DNA of 64,000 nt from NCBI GenBank assembly GCA_035326425.1, contig DAOLFG010000002.1, forward strand, positions 62,001-126,000, written 5' to 3'. Positions 1-8,990 of this stretch are shown piece by piece (the stretch's first letter is position 1; every line of letters starts with the position of its first letter). The notes below the pieces were generated by a model, which saw only the letters and a list, made by a program, of their open reading frames with translations, was not told the origin of the DNA and did not search any database. This stretch comes from CALKJU01 sp035326425 (lineage in GTDB: Bacteria; Pseudomonadota; Alphaproteobacteria; Geminicoccales; Geminicoccaceae). A program made the translations under genes and the position numbers.

Positions 1-12
1 CGGGCGCCTCGC

Positions 13-276
13 CTACTTGCGCAGGCCCTGGCGGAAAATCCGGTCGGCCTTCTCGCCGGCGACGCGGGCGTCCTCGGCGGCCTGGGCGGCGTCGGCCGCG
101 GCCTTGGCGGCGTCGGCGGAAGCCTGCGTGGCCTTGGCGTCGGCCGACTGGGCGATCGCGCGCACGCCGGCGATCTCCGAGCGCAGCGATTCGATATCGC
201 CGTTGGTGGCGCAGCCGGCCAGGCCAACGAATGCCAGGGCGAGCGTCGCCGGCGCCAGGATTCGAGCTTTCACCAT
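13..276 (-). CDS. Small alanine-rich outer-membrane lipoprotein (Lpp/OprI-like)
   Basis: An 87-residue exported lipoprotein. The first 21 residues form a signal peptide ending in the lipobox LAGC, so Cys22 should be lipidated. The mature part (about residues 25-75) is a heptad-like run rich in Ala with Lys/Asp/Glu (ADAKATQASADAAK), typical of trimeric alanine-zipper lipoproteins such as Lpp and OprI. It ends in RK; a C-terminal Lys is the residue that links Lpp to peptidoglycan. Its neighbour is an L,D-transpeptidase, an enzyme class known to make that link, so a functional pairing is plausible but inferred. Other Ala-rich coiled-coil lipoproteins would look similar. Confidence 0.85.
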   Translation of the reverse strand: MVKARILAPATLALAFVGLAGCATNGDIESLRSEIAGVRAIAQSADAKATQASADAAKAAADAAQAAEDARVAGEKADRIFRQGLRK

Positions 277-403
277 CGTGTTCTCCGTTCGCGTTCGGTT
301 GTTCTACAAGCAGGACCAGGAATTTCCCCGGACCGCCTGCCGGCGGTGCTTCGGGCGGCCCGCATTATACGGGCAGAAACGTGGAGTAGAAGACACACTC
401 ACC

Positions 404-940
404 TTATGGATGAATATCGATGGGAGTGCCGAGCGCCACGGCTTCCCAGATCACATCCATCTCCTCGTTGGTCACGGCGATGCAGCCGCGCGTCCAGTTG
501 AACATCCAGTGATCGCCGTGCCACTTGCGCTTGATGGCCGGATCCAGCCCGTGGATCATGATCAGGCCACCGGGCCGCACCCCCATCTGCCGCGCCCGCT
601 GCCGGTCGGCCTGGCTCGGATAGGAGATGTGCATCGCCCGGTAGAATTGGCTGTCGCCGTTGCGGGCGTCGATCAGGTAGCTGCCCTCGGGCGTGCGGCC
701 GTCGCCCTCGCGCAATTTGGTGCCGCGCGGCTCGCGGCCGAGCGCGATCCGGAAGGTGCGGCGGGCCTCGCCGCCACGCATCAGCATCAGCACCCGCTTG
801 CGCTTGTAGACGACGATCCGGTCGGCCCAGCCCGGGCGGCGATCGATATCGGCCGAGGCGGACCCCGGACACAGGCAGGCGGCAGCAGCGACCGCAACGA
901 GGCCCGTGAGCGCGTGCCGTCGATCCGTCATCCATCCCAT
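404..940 (-). CDS. L,D-transpeptidase (YkuD domain), exported
   Basis: A 178-residue protein with an N-terminal export signal (RRHALTGLVAVAAAACL) and a YkuD catalytic domain filling the rest. The signature His (MIHGLD, about residue 130) and nucleophile Cys (TRGCIAV, about residue 153) are intact. Enzymes of this class make 3-3 peptidoglycan crosslinks or attach lipoproteins to the wall in the periplasm. The length is that of a minimal single-domain member without LysM or wall-binding modules. I chose ATG 940 because AAGGG lies 7 nt upstream; ATG 931 is possible, and the longest frame would need TTG at 946. It is on the same strand as the alanine-zipper lipoprotein, about 130 bp upstream of it. 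Confidence 0.88.
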   Translation of the reverse strand: MGWMTDRRHALTGLVAVAAAACLCPGSASADIDRRPGWADRIVVYKRKRVLMLMRGGEARRTFRIALGREPRGTKLREGDGRTPEGSYLIDARNGDSQFYRAMHISYPSQADRQRARQMGVRPGGLIMIHGLDPAIKRKWHGDHWMFNWTRGCIAVTNEEMDVIWEAVALGTPIDIHP

Positions 941-1102
941 CCGCAAGCCCTTGCCGGGTCTATAGCGGGACCGGTGAACAAGTCACTAAGCTGCCGCGGC
1001 GCACCATGCGCACGCGGGAAGGTGTGGCTTCGACGTAACGCGCGCAGCGGCCGTGCTTGCTAGAATGGCGGCGTCGCCGACCCTCGATGGTGCCACGATC
1101 TC

Positions 1103-1942
1103 ATGCCGAGCCCCGAACCGCCGGACATCGAGCATTTCAACCCGGATGGCCGGGCCCCCGTGCTGCTGCTGTGCGACCATGCCGGCAAGCGCATTCCCGA
1201 GCGGCTGCGCGGCCTCGGCATCAGCGGGGAGATGCTGTCGCGGCATATCGGCTGGGACATCGGCGCCGCCGACATGACCCGCAGGCTCGCCACCCTGCTC
1301 GATGCGCCGGCCATCCTCTGCCACGTCTCGCGCCTGGTGATCGACCCCAACCGCCGGCCCGCCACCCCCAGCTCGATCCCCGATGTCAGCGACGGCTGCG
1401 TGATACCGGGCAACGAGGATCTGCCATCGGCCGAGGCCCTGCGGCGCGTCCGCGAGCACTGGCTGGGCTACCATCGCGCCGTCGCCCGCCGGATCGGCGC
1501 CTTCCGCGGCGCCGGCACGGTGCCGGCGATCGTCGCCATGCACAGCTTCACCCCGCACATGAGCGGCGAGGACCGCCCCTGGCAGATCGGCGTGCTGTGG
1601 CGCGGCGACCAGCGGCTGTCGGCTCCGGTGCTGCAGGCGCTGCGGCGGCGCGGCGATCTCGTCGTCGGCGACAACCAGCCCTATTCGGGCCTCGCCGATT
1701 TCGGCTTCACCGTCACCTTCCACGCCCAGCGCCCGCGGCTGCCGCACGTGATGTTCGAGGTCCGGCAGGACGAGATCGACACCACGGCCCGCGCCGTCGC
1801 CTATGCGAACCTGATCCACGGCACGCTGGAGCACCCGCTGGCTGATCCCGGCCTCTACCGGCTCTACGACGGCCACAACCTCGCCGGCACCGGCCGTCCG
1901 ATGGCCTGGCGCGAGGCCAGCGTCATCCCGCCCCGCCCTTGA
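1103..1942 (+). CDS. N-formylglutamate amidohydrolase family protein
   Basis: 279 residues matching the N-formylglutamate amidohydrolase (FGase) family along its whole length. Visible family motifs are LLLCDHAGKRIPE near the N terminus, HIGWDIGA, VSRLVIDPNR, AMHSFTP and GFTVTFHAQR. Family members hydrolyse N-formyl-glutamate or related N-acyl amino acids, often at the end of histidine degradation. No hut genes are nearby, so the true substrate is unknown. A DUF1244 gene follows 56 bp after the stop (from ATG 1999) and is probably co-transcribed. Confidence 0.85.
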   Translation: MPSPEPPDIEHFNPDGRAPVLLLCDHAGKRIPERLRGLGISGEMLSRHIGWDIGAADMTRRLATLLDAPAILCHVSRLVIDPNRRPATPSSIPDVSDGCVIPGNEDLPSAEALRRVREHWLGYHRAVARRIGAFRGAGTVPAIVAMHSFTPHMSGEDRPWQIGVLWRGDQRLSAPVLQALRRRGDLVVGDNQPYSGLADFGFTVTFHAQRPRLPHVMFEVRQDEIDTTARAVAYANLIHGTLEHPLADPGLYRLYDGHNLAGTGRPMAWREASVIPPRP

Positions 1943-1998
1943 GCGGTCCGGCACCCCTGCCCACATCGCGACCAGCAACCGAAGCCCGGAGCCCGACC

Positions 1999-2304
1999 AT
2001 GACGCCGCTCGACGACAAGACCCGCACCGAGCTCGAGGCCGCCGCCTTCCGCACGCTGGTCGAGCACCTGCGCGGCCGGACGGACGTGCAGAACATCGAC
2101 CTGATGACGCTGGCCGGCTTCTGCCGCAACTGCCTCGCCAAGTGGTACCGCGCCGCCGCCGAGGGCAAGGGCCTGGAGATGGGCTACGAGGACGCCCGCG
2201 AGATCGTCTACGGCATGCCCTACGAGGAATGGAAGGCCCGCCACCAGACCGAGGCCACGCCGGCGCAGCGGGCGGCGATGGCCAAGGCGGCCCCCGGCCA
2301 CTAG
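1999..2304 (+). CDS. DUF1244 domain protein
   Basis: A 101-residue soluble protein that is essentially one DUF1244 domain. It has the conserved CRNCLAKWYRAAAEGKG stretch and a C-terminal YGMPYEEWKARHQ. The two cysteines in CRNC are notable for so small a protein and could bind metal or be redox-active; the function is unknown. I chose ATG 1999 because GGAG sits at 1988-1991, 7 nt upstream. The longer frame from 1939 adds 20 low-complexity Pro/Ala/Ser residues and is unlikely. It lies directly downstream of the FGase-like gene. Confidence 0.85.
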   Translation: MTPLDDKTRTELEAAAFRTLVEHLRGRTDVQNIDLMTLAGFCRNCLAKWYRAAAEGKGLEMGYEDAREIVYGMPYEEWKARHQTEATPAQRAAMAKAAPGH

Positions 2305-2311
2305 GGATCCC

Positions 2312-2334
2312 GGAACGTTCTTCAAGTACGTTCC
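2312..2334. terminator. Inverted repeat between convergent genes
   Basis: GGAACGT and ACGTTCC arms are separated by 9 nt, just after the DUF1244 stop and before the stop of the opposing sirtuin gene. There is no clear T-run, so this is a candidate bidirectional terminator based on position and symmetry only. Confidence 0.45.
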
Positions 2335-2346
2335 CATTGAGCGCCA

Positions 2347-3069
2347 TCAGCCTCCGCCTGATCGCGCCTCCATCACCTCATCCACCAGCGCCGGCACCAG
2401 CAGGCCGGCCCTGCCCCGGCGATGCTCGGCGAAGGCGCTCCCGACGGCCGACGGCTCGAGGTTGACCTCGATGCTGTGGGCGCGGCCGATCGCCCTCACC
2501 GTCTCGACGAACCCCGCCGCCGGATAGACGACGCCGGAGGTGCCGATGGCGACGAACAGCTCGCACGCCGCCAGCGCCTCCTCGATCTCGGCCATCCCGA
2601 TCGGCATCTCACCGAACCAGACCACGTGCGGCCGCAGGCGGCCGACGACGCCGCAGCCCGGACAGCGCGAGCCCTCCTCGATGTCGGCCAGCCACGGCAC
2701 CACCGCGCCGCAGCCGAGGCAGCGCGCCTTCAGCAGCTCGCCATGCATGTGCAGCACGGCTCGCGAGCCGGCGCGCTCGTGCAGGTCGTCGATGTTCTGC
2801 GTCACCACCAGCACCCGGCCGGGCAGCGCCCACTCCAGCCGCGCCAGGGCCAGATGCGCGGCGTTGGGAGCGATGTCCGGCTGCTGCAGCCGCTGCCGCC
2901 GGAGGTTGTAGAACCGCTGCACCAGCTCGGGCCGGCGCGCGAAGGCCTGCGGCGTCGCCACCTCCTCCAGCCGGTGGCCCTCCCACAGGCCGTCGGCGCC
3001 ACGGAAGGTCGGGATGCCGGACTCCGCCGAGATTCCGGCGCCGGTGAGGATCACGATGCCATGCGACAT
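2347..3069 (-). CDS. cobB: NAD-dependent protein deacylase (sirtuin, SIRT5/CobB type)
   Basis: 240 residues. The sirtuin signature GAGISAESGIPTFRG (NAD binding) is near the N terminus, followed by TQNIDDLHERAGS, catalytic HGEL and two CxxC zinc pairs (CLGC, CPGC). The FYNLRR segment contains the Y-x-x-R pair that SIRT5 and E. coli CobB use to bind succinyl/malonyl groups, so desuccinylation as well as deacetylation is likely. ATG 3069 is the only start that leaves the usual short lead before the first motif; the frame runs on upstream without homology. It is divergent from the secreted protein gene at 3202. Confidence 0.93.
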   Translation of the reverse strand: MSHGIVILTGAGISAESGIPTFRGADGLWEGHRLEEVATPQAFARRPELVQRFYNLRRQRLQQPDIAPNAAHLALARLEWALPGRVLVVTQNIDDLHERAGSRAVLHMHGELLKARCLGCGAVVPWLADIEEGSRCPGCGVVGRLRPHVVWFGEMPIGMAEIEEALAACELFVAIGTSGVVYPAAGFVETVRAIGRAHSIEVNLEPSAVGSAFAEHRRGRAGLLVPALVDEVMEARSGGG

Positions 3070-3201
3070 GGATTGCGGGCCTCCGGACTGCTCGCGAGCG
3101 TTGTGGCGATGGCCCGCCTGCGCATACGATCGAGCGAGCGGCGAGCGTAAGCTGCAAGGCCGCAGCGAGCTGGCTGCTTCACCATCAGGGAGTCGGAGAG
3201 A

Positions 3202-3582
3202 ATGCGTTCGAGCCTTCTGGGCGGATTGACGGGTATGGCGCTGATCTGCGCCGCGGCAGCGGCGCAGGCGCAGCAGGCGGTGGCGGTCGGGCCGGACGAG
3301 GTGCAGCGCGAGCTGGTCGGCAAGGTCTGGACCGTCGAGCTTCCGGACGGCCAGTCGGCGACCGAGCACTTCAATGCCGACGGCTCGGTGACCATTCGCG
3401 GCGGCCTCAACGACGTCGGGGAGTGGCGCTTGTGGGAGAACGGCTATTGCACCGCCTGGACCCGCATGCGCAACGGCGCGGAACGCTGCTTCACGCTCGA
3501 CCGCACCGCCGAGGGCCACTACCGCATCTACAAGCCGGACGGCAGCATCTCGATGACCATCCTGAGCATGAAGCCGCAATAG
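3202..3582 (+). CDS. Secreted protein of unknown function
   Basis: 126 residues, not assigned to a named family. A clear signal peptide (RSSLLGGLTGMALICAAAAAQA) ends in AQA. The mature part is a small Trp-rich beta-type domain: LVGKVWTVELPDG, FNADGSVTIRGG, GEWRLWENGYCTAW, CFTL, then a basic/polar end. Two cysteines may form a disulfide. This GxW..Y.C.....C pattern recurs in alphaproteobacterial periplasmic proteins of about 120 residues, but the role is unknown. It is divergent from cobB and convergent with the solute-binding protein gene. Confidence 0.75.
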   Translation: MRSSLLGGLTGMALICAAAAAQAQQAVAVGPDEVQRELVGKVWTVELPDGQSATEHFNADGSVTIRGGLNDVGEWRLWENGYCTAWTRMRNGAERCFTLDRTAEGHYRIYKPDGSISMTILSMKPQ

Positions 3583-3598
3583 CCCTGCCGGACGCCGG

Positions 3599-5425
3599 CT
3601 ACTCGGCGTACCAGAACGTATCGGGCAGGTAGATCCCGATGTGGGCGTGGGGATCCCAATTGTAGAGCGCGTTCTCCGGGACGTTGCGCATGGTGCCTCG
3701 CACCGCGATCGGCTGCTGGACCTCGCCGACGAGGCCGATGGTGTAGCACTGCGGGGCGTAGATCCGCAGCATCTCCTGCCAGATCGTCGTCTGCTCGTCG
3801 CTCGTCGCCGACTTCCAGTTGTTGAACAGCTCCATCAGCCGCTGGGCCTCGGGCAGGTCCGGCGGCTCGCCGGCGGCCCCCCTGGTCTCGTAGTACTGGC
3901 CCCATTTCGGCCATTGCAGCTGCTCGGCCTGGTTGGTCGGCGCGTAGCTCGACGGCGGCTGCTCGGGCGTCGGCACGCCGTTGTCGATGCCGAAGCCGAT
4001 CGCCATCAGGCCGTCGCCCGAGAACATGCGGTTGCGCAGCACCTGCCGGTCGGACGGCTTGCTGTGGACGCGGAAGCCGATCTTCGCCCACTGGTTCGCC
4101 ACGATCTCGAGGGTGTCGACCTCCTCGACCTCCTCGCCGGCGCTCTCGATCACCAGCTCCAGCGGCCGGCCGTCCGGCAGCAGGCGGACGCCCTGCTCGT
4201 TCCTCTTGTCGAGGCCGAGCTCGTCGAGGAGCCGGTTGGCGGCGTCGGGGTCGTAGGCGGTGCATTCGCCGGCCACCTCCTCCGACCACAGCGGGCTCTG
4301 CGGCTGGACGGTGTTGTTGGCGGGCTGGCCGAGGCCGCTATAGAGGAACTGGTTCAGCTCGTCGCGGTCGAGGCCGATCGAGACCGCCTTGCGGAAGCGC
4401 AGGTCGCGGAACAGCCGGCGCCATTCCGGGTCCTTGGCGTTCATGTTCGGATAGATCGCGAAATGCGACGCCCGCGCCTCGGGCCACAGCAGCACCTTGA
4501 TGCCGGTGCGGGCCTCGCTGTCGCGCAGGAAGGTGTAGTCGCGGAACGCGATCTTGCGCGGCTGGATGTCGGTCTCGCCCGCACCGGTCTTGGCCGGGAT
4601 CAGCTTGCCGTCGACCAGCTCCAGCACGAATCGGTCGATGTAGGGAAGCTGGTGTCCCGCCGAGTCGACACGGTGGAAATAGGGGTTGCGGCTGGCGACG
4701 TAGCGCTGGCCGGGAGGGCCGGAGGTCAGCATCCAGGGCTGCAAGGTCGGCATCGCCGGATCGTCGAAATTGTCGAGCCGGTCCTTGCGCAGGAACAGCT
4801 GCACCCAATTGCGCGCGCCGTTCTCCTTCACCAGGCGCTCGAGCTCCGCCGGCTCGGCGTACTTCTTGTGGAACTTCTTCAGGTAGTGGGCCGGACGGTA
4901 CATGAACAGCTGGTTGGTCGACGCCAGCGACGGGATGAAGAACCTGTTGGGCCTGGACCAGGAGAAGCGCACCGTCAGCTCGTCGAGCACCTCGAGCTTC
5001 GGGAGCTCGTCGTCGACCGACAGCCTGATGTCCGGTCCGACGAAGGACAGCTCCTTGTCGAGGGCGATATCCTCCCAATAGAAGCGGAAGTCCTCGGCGG
5101 TGAAAGGCTCGCCGTCCGACCAGCGGTGGCCCGGACGCAGGTGGAAAGTGAAGACCTTGCCGTCCTCGTCCTCGAAGGCCTCGAGGATGTCGGGCGCCAG
5201 CTTCAGGTCCGGCGTGTAGGCTATCAGACGAGCATAGCCGTAGATGTTGAAGAAGCGGATCTCGCGGTCGCGGCTGATCAGCATCCGCATCTCGCCGCCG
5301 GGCTTGCCGAGCTCGGGTATGTCGGCGATCACGCGCGGCTTGTCGGGCGGCCCGGCCATGGCCGGAAGTGCCATCAGCGCGGCCGACGCCAGCAGGACGG
5401 ATAGGTGGACCGCGCGCGCCCGCAT
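3599..5425 (-). CDS. ABC transporter substrate-binding protein, family 5 (oligopeptide type)
   Basis: 608 residues. After a signal peptide ending AMA it has SBP_bac_5 hallmarks: LAPDILEAFEDEDGKVFTF, then HLRPGHRWSDGEPFTAEDF (the family signature), FRKAVSIGLDRDELNQ and the C-terminal lobe. Such proteins deliver peptides, opines or sugars to an inner-membrane ABC complex. No permease or ATPase gene is adjacent, so this is an orphan receptor. I chose ATG 5425 because AGGGAGA lies about 6 nt upstream and the signal peptide begins there; the extra 38 residues of the open frame look non-coding. It is convergent with the secreted protein gene. Confidence 0.9.
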   Translation of the reverse strand: MRARAVHLSVLLASAALMALPAMAGPPDKPRVIADIPELGKPGGEMRMLISRDREIRFFNIYGYARLIAYTPDLKLAPDILEAFEDEDGKVFTFHLRPGHRWSDGEPFTAEDFRFYWEDIALDKELSFVGPDIRLSVDDELPKLEVLDELTVRFSWSRPNRFFIPSLASTNQLFMYRPAHYLKKFHKKYAEPAELERLVKENGARNWVQLFLRKDRLDNFDDPAMPTLQPWMLTSGPPGQRYVASRNPYFHRVDSAGHQLPYIDRFVLELVDGKLIPAKTGAGETDIQPRKIAFRDYTFLRDSEARTGIKVLLWPEARASHFAIYPNMNAKDPEWRRLFRDLRFRKAVSIGLDRDELNQFLYSGLGQPANNTVQPQSPLWSEEVAGECTAYDPDAANRLLDELGLDKRNEQGVRLLPDGRPLELVIESAGEEVEEVDTLEIVANQWAKIGFRVHSKPSDRQVLRNRMFSGDGLMAIGFGIDNGVPTPEQPPSSYAPTNQAEQLQWPKWGQYYETRGAAGEPPDLPEAQRLMELFNNWKSATSDEQTTIWQEMLRIYAPQCYTIGLVGEVQQPIAVRGTMRNVPENALYNWDPHAHIGIYLPDTFWYAE

Positions 5426-5647
5426 GTTTGTTCTCCCTGATTGGCCGCCGGGCCAGAATGTCGCAAGCCCTGCGCATGGCAAGTGAAACGAGCACGGCGA
5501 CCGTGCGGCGAGGCGCCGGCCCGGGCCGATCGCCCGCACGGAGACCGGGGTGCAGGTGGTGCGGCGCCGGGAGGCGATGCCGAGCGAGGCCGCCTCGCGG
5601 CCGGAGGCCCGGCGGCGGTTCCGGCACCTGGGGTTCCCGCCGAGCCT

Positions 5648-5674
5648 CCCGGCGCCCCCGTCACGGGCGCCGGG
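5648..5674 (-). terminator. Strong GC hairpin after the lactonase gene
   Basis: Perfect 10-bp arms (CCCGGCGCCC and GGGCGCCGGG) around a 7-nt loop, 16 bp beyond the lactonase stop in the direction of transcription. There is no T-tract. The remaining 220 bp up to the solute-binding protein start hold no gene that I can see. Confidence 0.5.
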
Positions 5675-5689
5675 AAGTGTCAGGAAGGC

Positions 5690-6895
5690 TCAGGCCTTGA
5701 AGAGGAGGCCGCACGGGGTCGGCAGCTCGAGGACATGGCCCGTGGGAGCCAGCGCCCCCTTCGCCGGGTCGATGGCGAACTGCACGATGGTGTCGCCCTT
5801 CTGGTTGACGGCGTAGAGCCAGCGGCCCGCCGGATCCATGGTGAAGGTGCGCGGAAAGCCCATGCCCTCGGTCGTGTAGCCGATGAGGTCGAGCGTGCCC
5901 TTGGCCTCGTCGATCCCGAAGGCGACGATACTGTCGGCCACCGGGTTGTCGGCGAAGCGGCGGTTGGAGCCGTAGAGGAATTTACCCGAGGGATGAACCA
6001 GGATCTCGGCCGTGCTCCTCTCGCCGACGAAATCGGCGGGCACGGTGGAGACGCTCGCCACCTCGGCGCCGAGCTTTCCCGTCGCCGAGTCGTAGGGAAG
6101 GCTGCGGATCGACGCCGACAGCTCGCAGATGGTGAACAGCCAGCGGCCGTCGGGATGGAAGGCGACGTGGCGCGGGCCGGTGCCCGCCGGCAGCTCGACC
6201 TCGCTCACCTTCTTCAGGCCGTCGCCTTCGACGCCGAAGGTCTGCAGCGTGTCGGTGCCGAGATCGGCGGTGGCGAGGAACCTGCCGGCCGGATCGAATT
6301 GCACGGCGTGCGGATGCGGCGCCTTCTGCCGCTCGTGCGGGCCCGAGCCGGTCTGCGGGATGGTCTGGACGACGGCGCCGAGGCTGCCGTCGGGCTGGAT
6401 CGCGACGACGTCGTAGGCGGCACCCACATAGAGCGCCAGGATCAGCAGACGTCCGCTCGGGTCCGCGGTGAGCTGGGCCGGGATCGGCCCGCTCAGGGCC
6501 TGCCGATTGATGAGCCTCAGGTCGCCCGTCTCCTCGTCGATGGCATAGGCCTCGACCGAGCCCACGCCCTTGCCCTGGTAGTCGGCGATCTCGTTCAGCG
6601 CATAGAGAACGCGGCCGTTGGGGTGCATCGCCAGGAAGGCCGGATTGTCGCTCGGCACCGTGCCGCGCAGGCCGAGCCCACCCGTTTTCGGGTCGACGCT
6701 CAGCATCGAGATGCCGATGGCCTTGCCGCGGCCGGAGCTGCCGCCCGGCGCGTTGCGCGTGTAGCAGCCGGCATAGGCGAAGCGCGGCACTGCCGGCTCG
6801 GCGGCATGCGCCGCCGCGAAGGGCCCTGCCGCAAAGCCTCCGAATGCCGCGGCCGCGGCACCGCCGATCGTACCGATCGCGTCACGACGCCTCAT
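5690..6895 (-). CDS. Lactonase family beta-propeller protein, Tat-exported
   Basis: 401 residues. The N terminus MRRRDAIGTIGGAAAAAFGG resembles a Tat signal, cut after AHA. The rest is a seven-bladed propeller of the 6-phosphogluconolactonase (YbhE/Pgl) type, with recurring blade motifs FLAMHPNGRVLYALNE, GPRHVAFHPDGRWLFT and FLATADLGTD, and ending in a TMDPAGRWLYAVNQ blade. Related enzymes open sugar lactones. Export and the divergent sugar-acid dehydratase gene suggest a periplasmic aldonolactone step rather than cytosolic 6-phosphogluconolactone hydrolysis; this is inference. GGAGG lies 7 nt before ATG 6895. Confidence 0.82.
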   Translation of the reverse strand: MRRRDAIGTIGGAAAAAFGGFAAGPFAAAHAAEPAVPRFAYAGCYTRNAPGGSSGRGKAIGISMLSVDPKTGGLGLRGTVPSDNPAFLAMHPNGRVLYALNEIADYQGKGVGSVEAYAIDEETGDLRLINRQALSGPIPAQLTADPSGRLLILALYVGAAYDVVAIQPDGSLGAVVQTIPQTGSGPHERQKAPHPHAVQFDPAGRFLATADLGTDTLQTFGVEGDGLKKVSEVELPAGTGPRHVAFHPDGRWLFTICELSASIRSLPYDSATGKLGAEVASVSTVPADFVGERSTAEILVHPSGKFLYGSNRRFADNPVADSIVAFGIDEAKGTLDLIGYTTEGMGFPRTFTMDPAGRWLYAVNQKGDTIVQFAIDPAKGALAPTGHVLELPTPCGLLFKA

Positions 6896-6928
6896 CGTTT
6901 CGCCTCCCCTGTCGGCAGCGCTGCCGTT

Positions 6929-6950
6929 GATTCTGTTAGTCGGACGAATC
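6929..6950. promoter_or_regulatory. Candidate GntR-family operator in the lactonase/dehydratase intergenic region
   Basis: Within the 295-bp divergent gap (6896-7190), positions 6937-6947 read TAGTCGGACGA and fit TNGTNNNACNA, a form known for GntR/FCD regulator sites. It lies within GATTC-N12-GAATC. A closely related site lies upstream of the sugar ABC importer at 40907-40917. The rest of the gap shows no gene. Confidence 0.4.
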
Positions 6951-7190
6951 TACCACGGGTGGCATCAGGCCGGCCATCGGGCTTTCACCGTCGTCTGCCG
7001 GCGATCATCGGTCGCCCTACGCTCTTCTATGCCCGATAGTGGATCAGTATTTTCAGAAGTTTCTCCCTGCCAAGGGAATAGGGGCCGGCCTGGGATTGGA
7101 ACAAGTCGCGGCCCGCGTCGTCAGCCGGTGCTTGACGTGCCGTTGTGGCGGCGCTTTCTGTCGCGCAACCGATCGGGCCGGAGGCTAGTC

Positions 7191-8990
7191 ATGTCGAGCG
7201 AATCCAAGAACACCAAGCGGCTGCGCAGCCAGGCGTGGTGGGACGATCCGCACGAGCCCGACATGACGGCGCTCTATCTCGAGCGCTACCTGAATTTCGG
7301 CCTGACCCGCGGCGAGCTGCAGTCGGGCCGGCCGGTGATCGGCATCGCCCAGACAGGGTCGGACATCAGCCCGTGCAACCGGCACCACATGGAGCTGGTG
7401 CCGCGCATCCGCGATGGCATCCGCGACGCCGGTGGCATCCCGCTCGAGTTCCCGATCCACCCGATCCAGGAGACCGGCAAGCGCCCGACGGCGATGCTGG
7501 ACCGCAACCTCGCCTACCTGTCGCTGGTCGAGTGTCTCTACGGCTATCCGTTCGACGGCGTGGTGCTGACCACCGGCTGCGACAAGACCACCCCCGCCTG
7601 CCTGATGGGTGCCGCCACCGTCAACATCCCGTCGATCGTGCTGTCCGGCGGGCCGATGCTGAACGGCTATTACGGCGGCCAGCTCGCCGGCTCGGGCATG
7701 GTGGTCTGGCACGCCCGCCAGCTGCTGGCCAAGGGCGAGATCAACGTCGAGCAGTTCATGGAGATGACCTGCGCCTCGGCCCCGTCGGTCGGCCACTGCA
7801 ACACCATGGGCACGGCCAGCTCGATGAACGCCATGGCCGAAGCGCTCGGCATGTCGCTCACCGGCTGCTCGGCGATCCCCGCACCCTACCGCGAGCGCGG
7901 CCAGATGGCCTATGCCACCGGCCGGCGCATCGTCGAGATGGTCTGGGAGGACCTGACGCCACGCAAGGTGATGACAAGGAAGGCGTTCGAGAACGCCATC
8001 TTCCTGGCCGCCGCCGCCGGTTGCTCGACCAACTGCCCGCCGCACGTCATCGCCATCGCCCGGCATCTGGGCGTCGAGCTCGACATCAAGGACTGGGAGC
8101 TGGGACGCGACATCCCGCTGCTCGTCAACATGCAGCCGGCCGGCGAGTATCTGGGCGAGGAGTTCCACCGCGCCGGCGGCGTGCCGGCGGTGATCAAGGA
8201 GCTGATCAAGGTCGGCCGCTTCCACGAGGACGCGCTCACCGTCACCGGCCTGACCATGGGCGAGAACCACAAGACCATCCCGTTCTCGCCCGACCGCAAG
8301 GTGATCAAGCCCTACGAGGACCCGCTGAAGCCCGAGGCCGGCTTCTGCATCATCAGCGGCAACATCTTCGATTCCGCGGTGATGAAGCTGTCGGTCGTCA
8401 CACCCGAGTTCCGCGCCAAGTACCTGGACCACCCCGAGCATCCGGGCGTGTTCGACGGCCGGGCGATCGTCTTCGAGGGGCCGGAGGACTACCACGACCG
8501 CATCGACGACCCGTCGCTGGAGATCGACGAGGACTGCTTCCTGTTCATCCGCAACGTCGGCCCGGTCGGCTACCCGGGTGCCGCCGAGGTGGTGAACATG
8601 CGGCCGCCGACGGCGCTCATCAAGAAGGGCATCAAGGCGCTGCCGACGATCGGCGACGGTCGGCAGTCCGGCACCAGCGAGAGCCCGTCGATCCTCAACG
8701 CCAGCCCGGAGGCCGCGATCGGCGGCAACCTCGCCATCCTGAAGACCGGCGACAGGATCCGCCTCGACATCAACAGCGGCCGGATGGACCTGCTGGTGTC
8801 CCCTGAGGAGATCGAGCAGCGCCGCGCCGTGCTCGCCGCCAACCCGCCGAAGCTGCCGCCGTCGCAGACCCCCTGGCAGGACATCTACCGCCAGTTCGTC
8901 GGCCAGCTCGCGACCGGCGCCTGTCTGGAGCCGGCGGTGCTCTACCTCAATGTCTCGGAGAAGTACGGACTGCCACGGCGCAATCACTGA
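7191..8990 (+). CDS. Sugar-acid dehydratase, IlvD/Edd family (D-xylonate dehydratase-like)
   Basis: 599 residues, full length for an IlvD/Edd dehydratase. These Fe-S enzymes dehydrate dihydroxy acids or aldonic acids to 2-keto-3-deoxy acids. Visible motifs are GIAQTGSDISPCNRHH, LTTGCDKTTPACLMGA, GHCNTMGTASSMNAMAEALG and LPTIGDGRQSGTSESPSILNASPEAAIGG. The Cys residues in SPCN, TGCDK and GHCNT are placed to bind the cluster. From memory the pattern (DMTALYLERYLNFGLT at the N terminus, PWQDIYR near the C terminus) is closest to Caulobacter XylD-type D-xylonate dehydratases; arabonate or galactonate are alternatives. I chose ATG 7191 on GGAGG at 7180-7184. The divergent lactonase supports sugar-acid catabolism. 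Confidence 0.88.
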   Translation: MSSESKNTKRLRSQAWWDDPHEPDMTALYLERYLNFGLTRGELQSGRPVIGIAQTGSDISPCNRHHMELVPRIRDGIRDAGGIPLEFPIHPIQETGKRPTAMLDRNLAYLSLVECLYGYPFDGVVLTTGCDKTTPACLMGAATVNIPSIVLSGGPMLNGYYGGQLAGSGMVVWHARQLLAKGEINVEQFMEMTCASAPSVGHCNTMGTASSMNAMAEALGMSLTGCSAIPAPYRERGQMAYATGRRIVEMVWEDLTPRKVMTRKAFENAIFLAAAAGCSTNCPPHVIAIARHLGVELDIKDWELGRDIPLLVNMQPAGEYLGEEFHRAGGVPAVIKELIKVGRFHEDALTVTGLTMGENHKTIPFSPDRKVIKPYEDPLKPEAGFCIISGNIFDSAVMKLSVVTPEFRAKYLDHPEHPGVFDGRAIVFEGPEDYHDRIDDPSLEIDEDCFLFIRNVGPVGYPGAAEVVNMRPPTALIKKGIKALPTIGDGRQSGTSESPSILNASPEAAIGGNLAILKTGDRIRLDINSGRMDLLVSPEEIEQRRAVLAANPPKLPPSQTPWQDIYRQFVGQLATGACLEPAVLYLNVSEKYGLPRRNH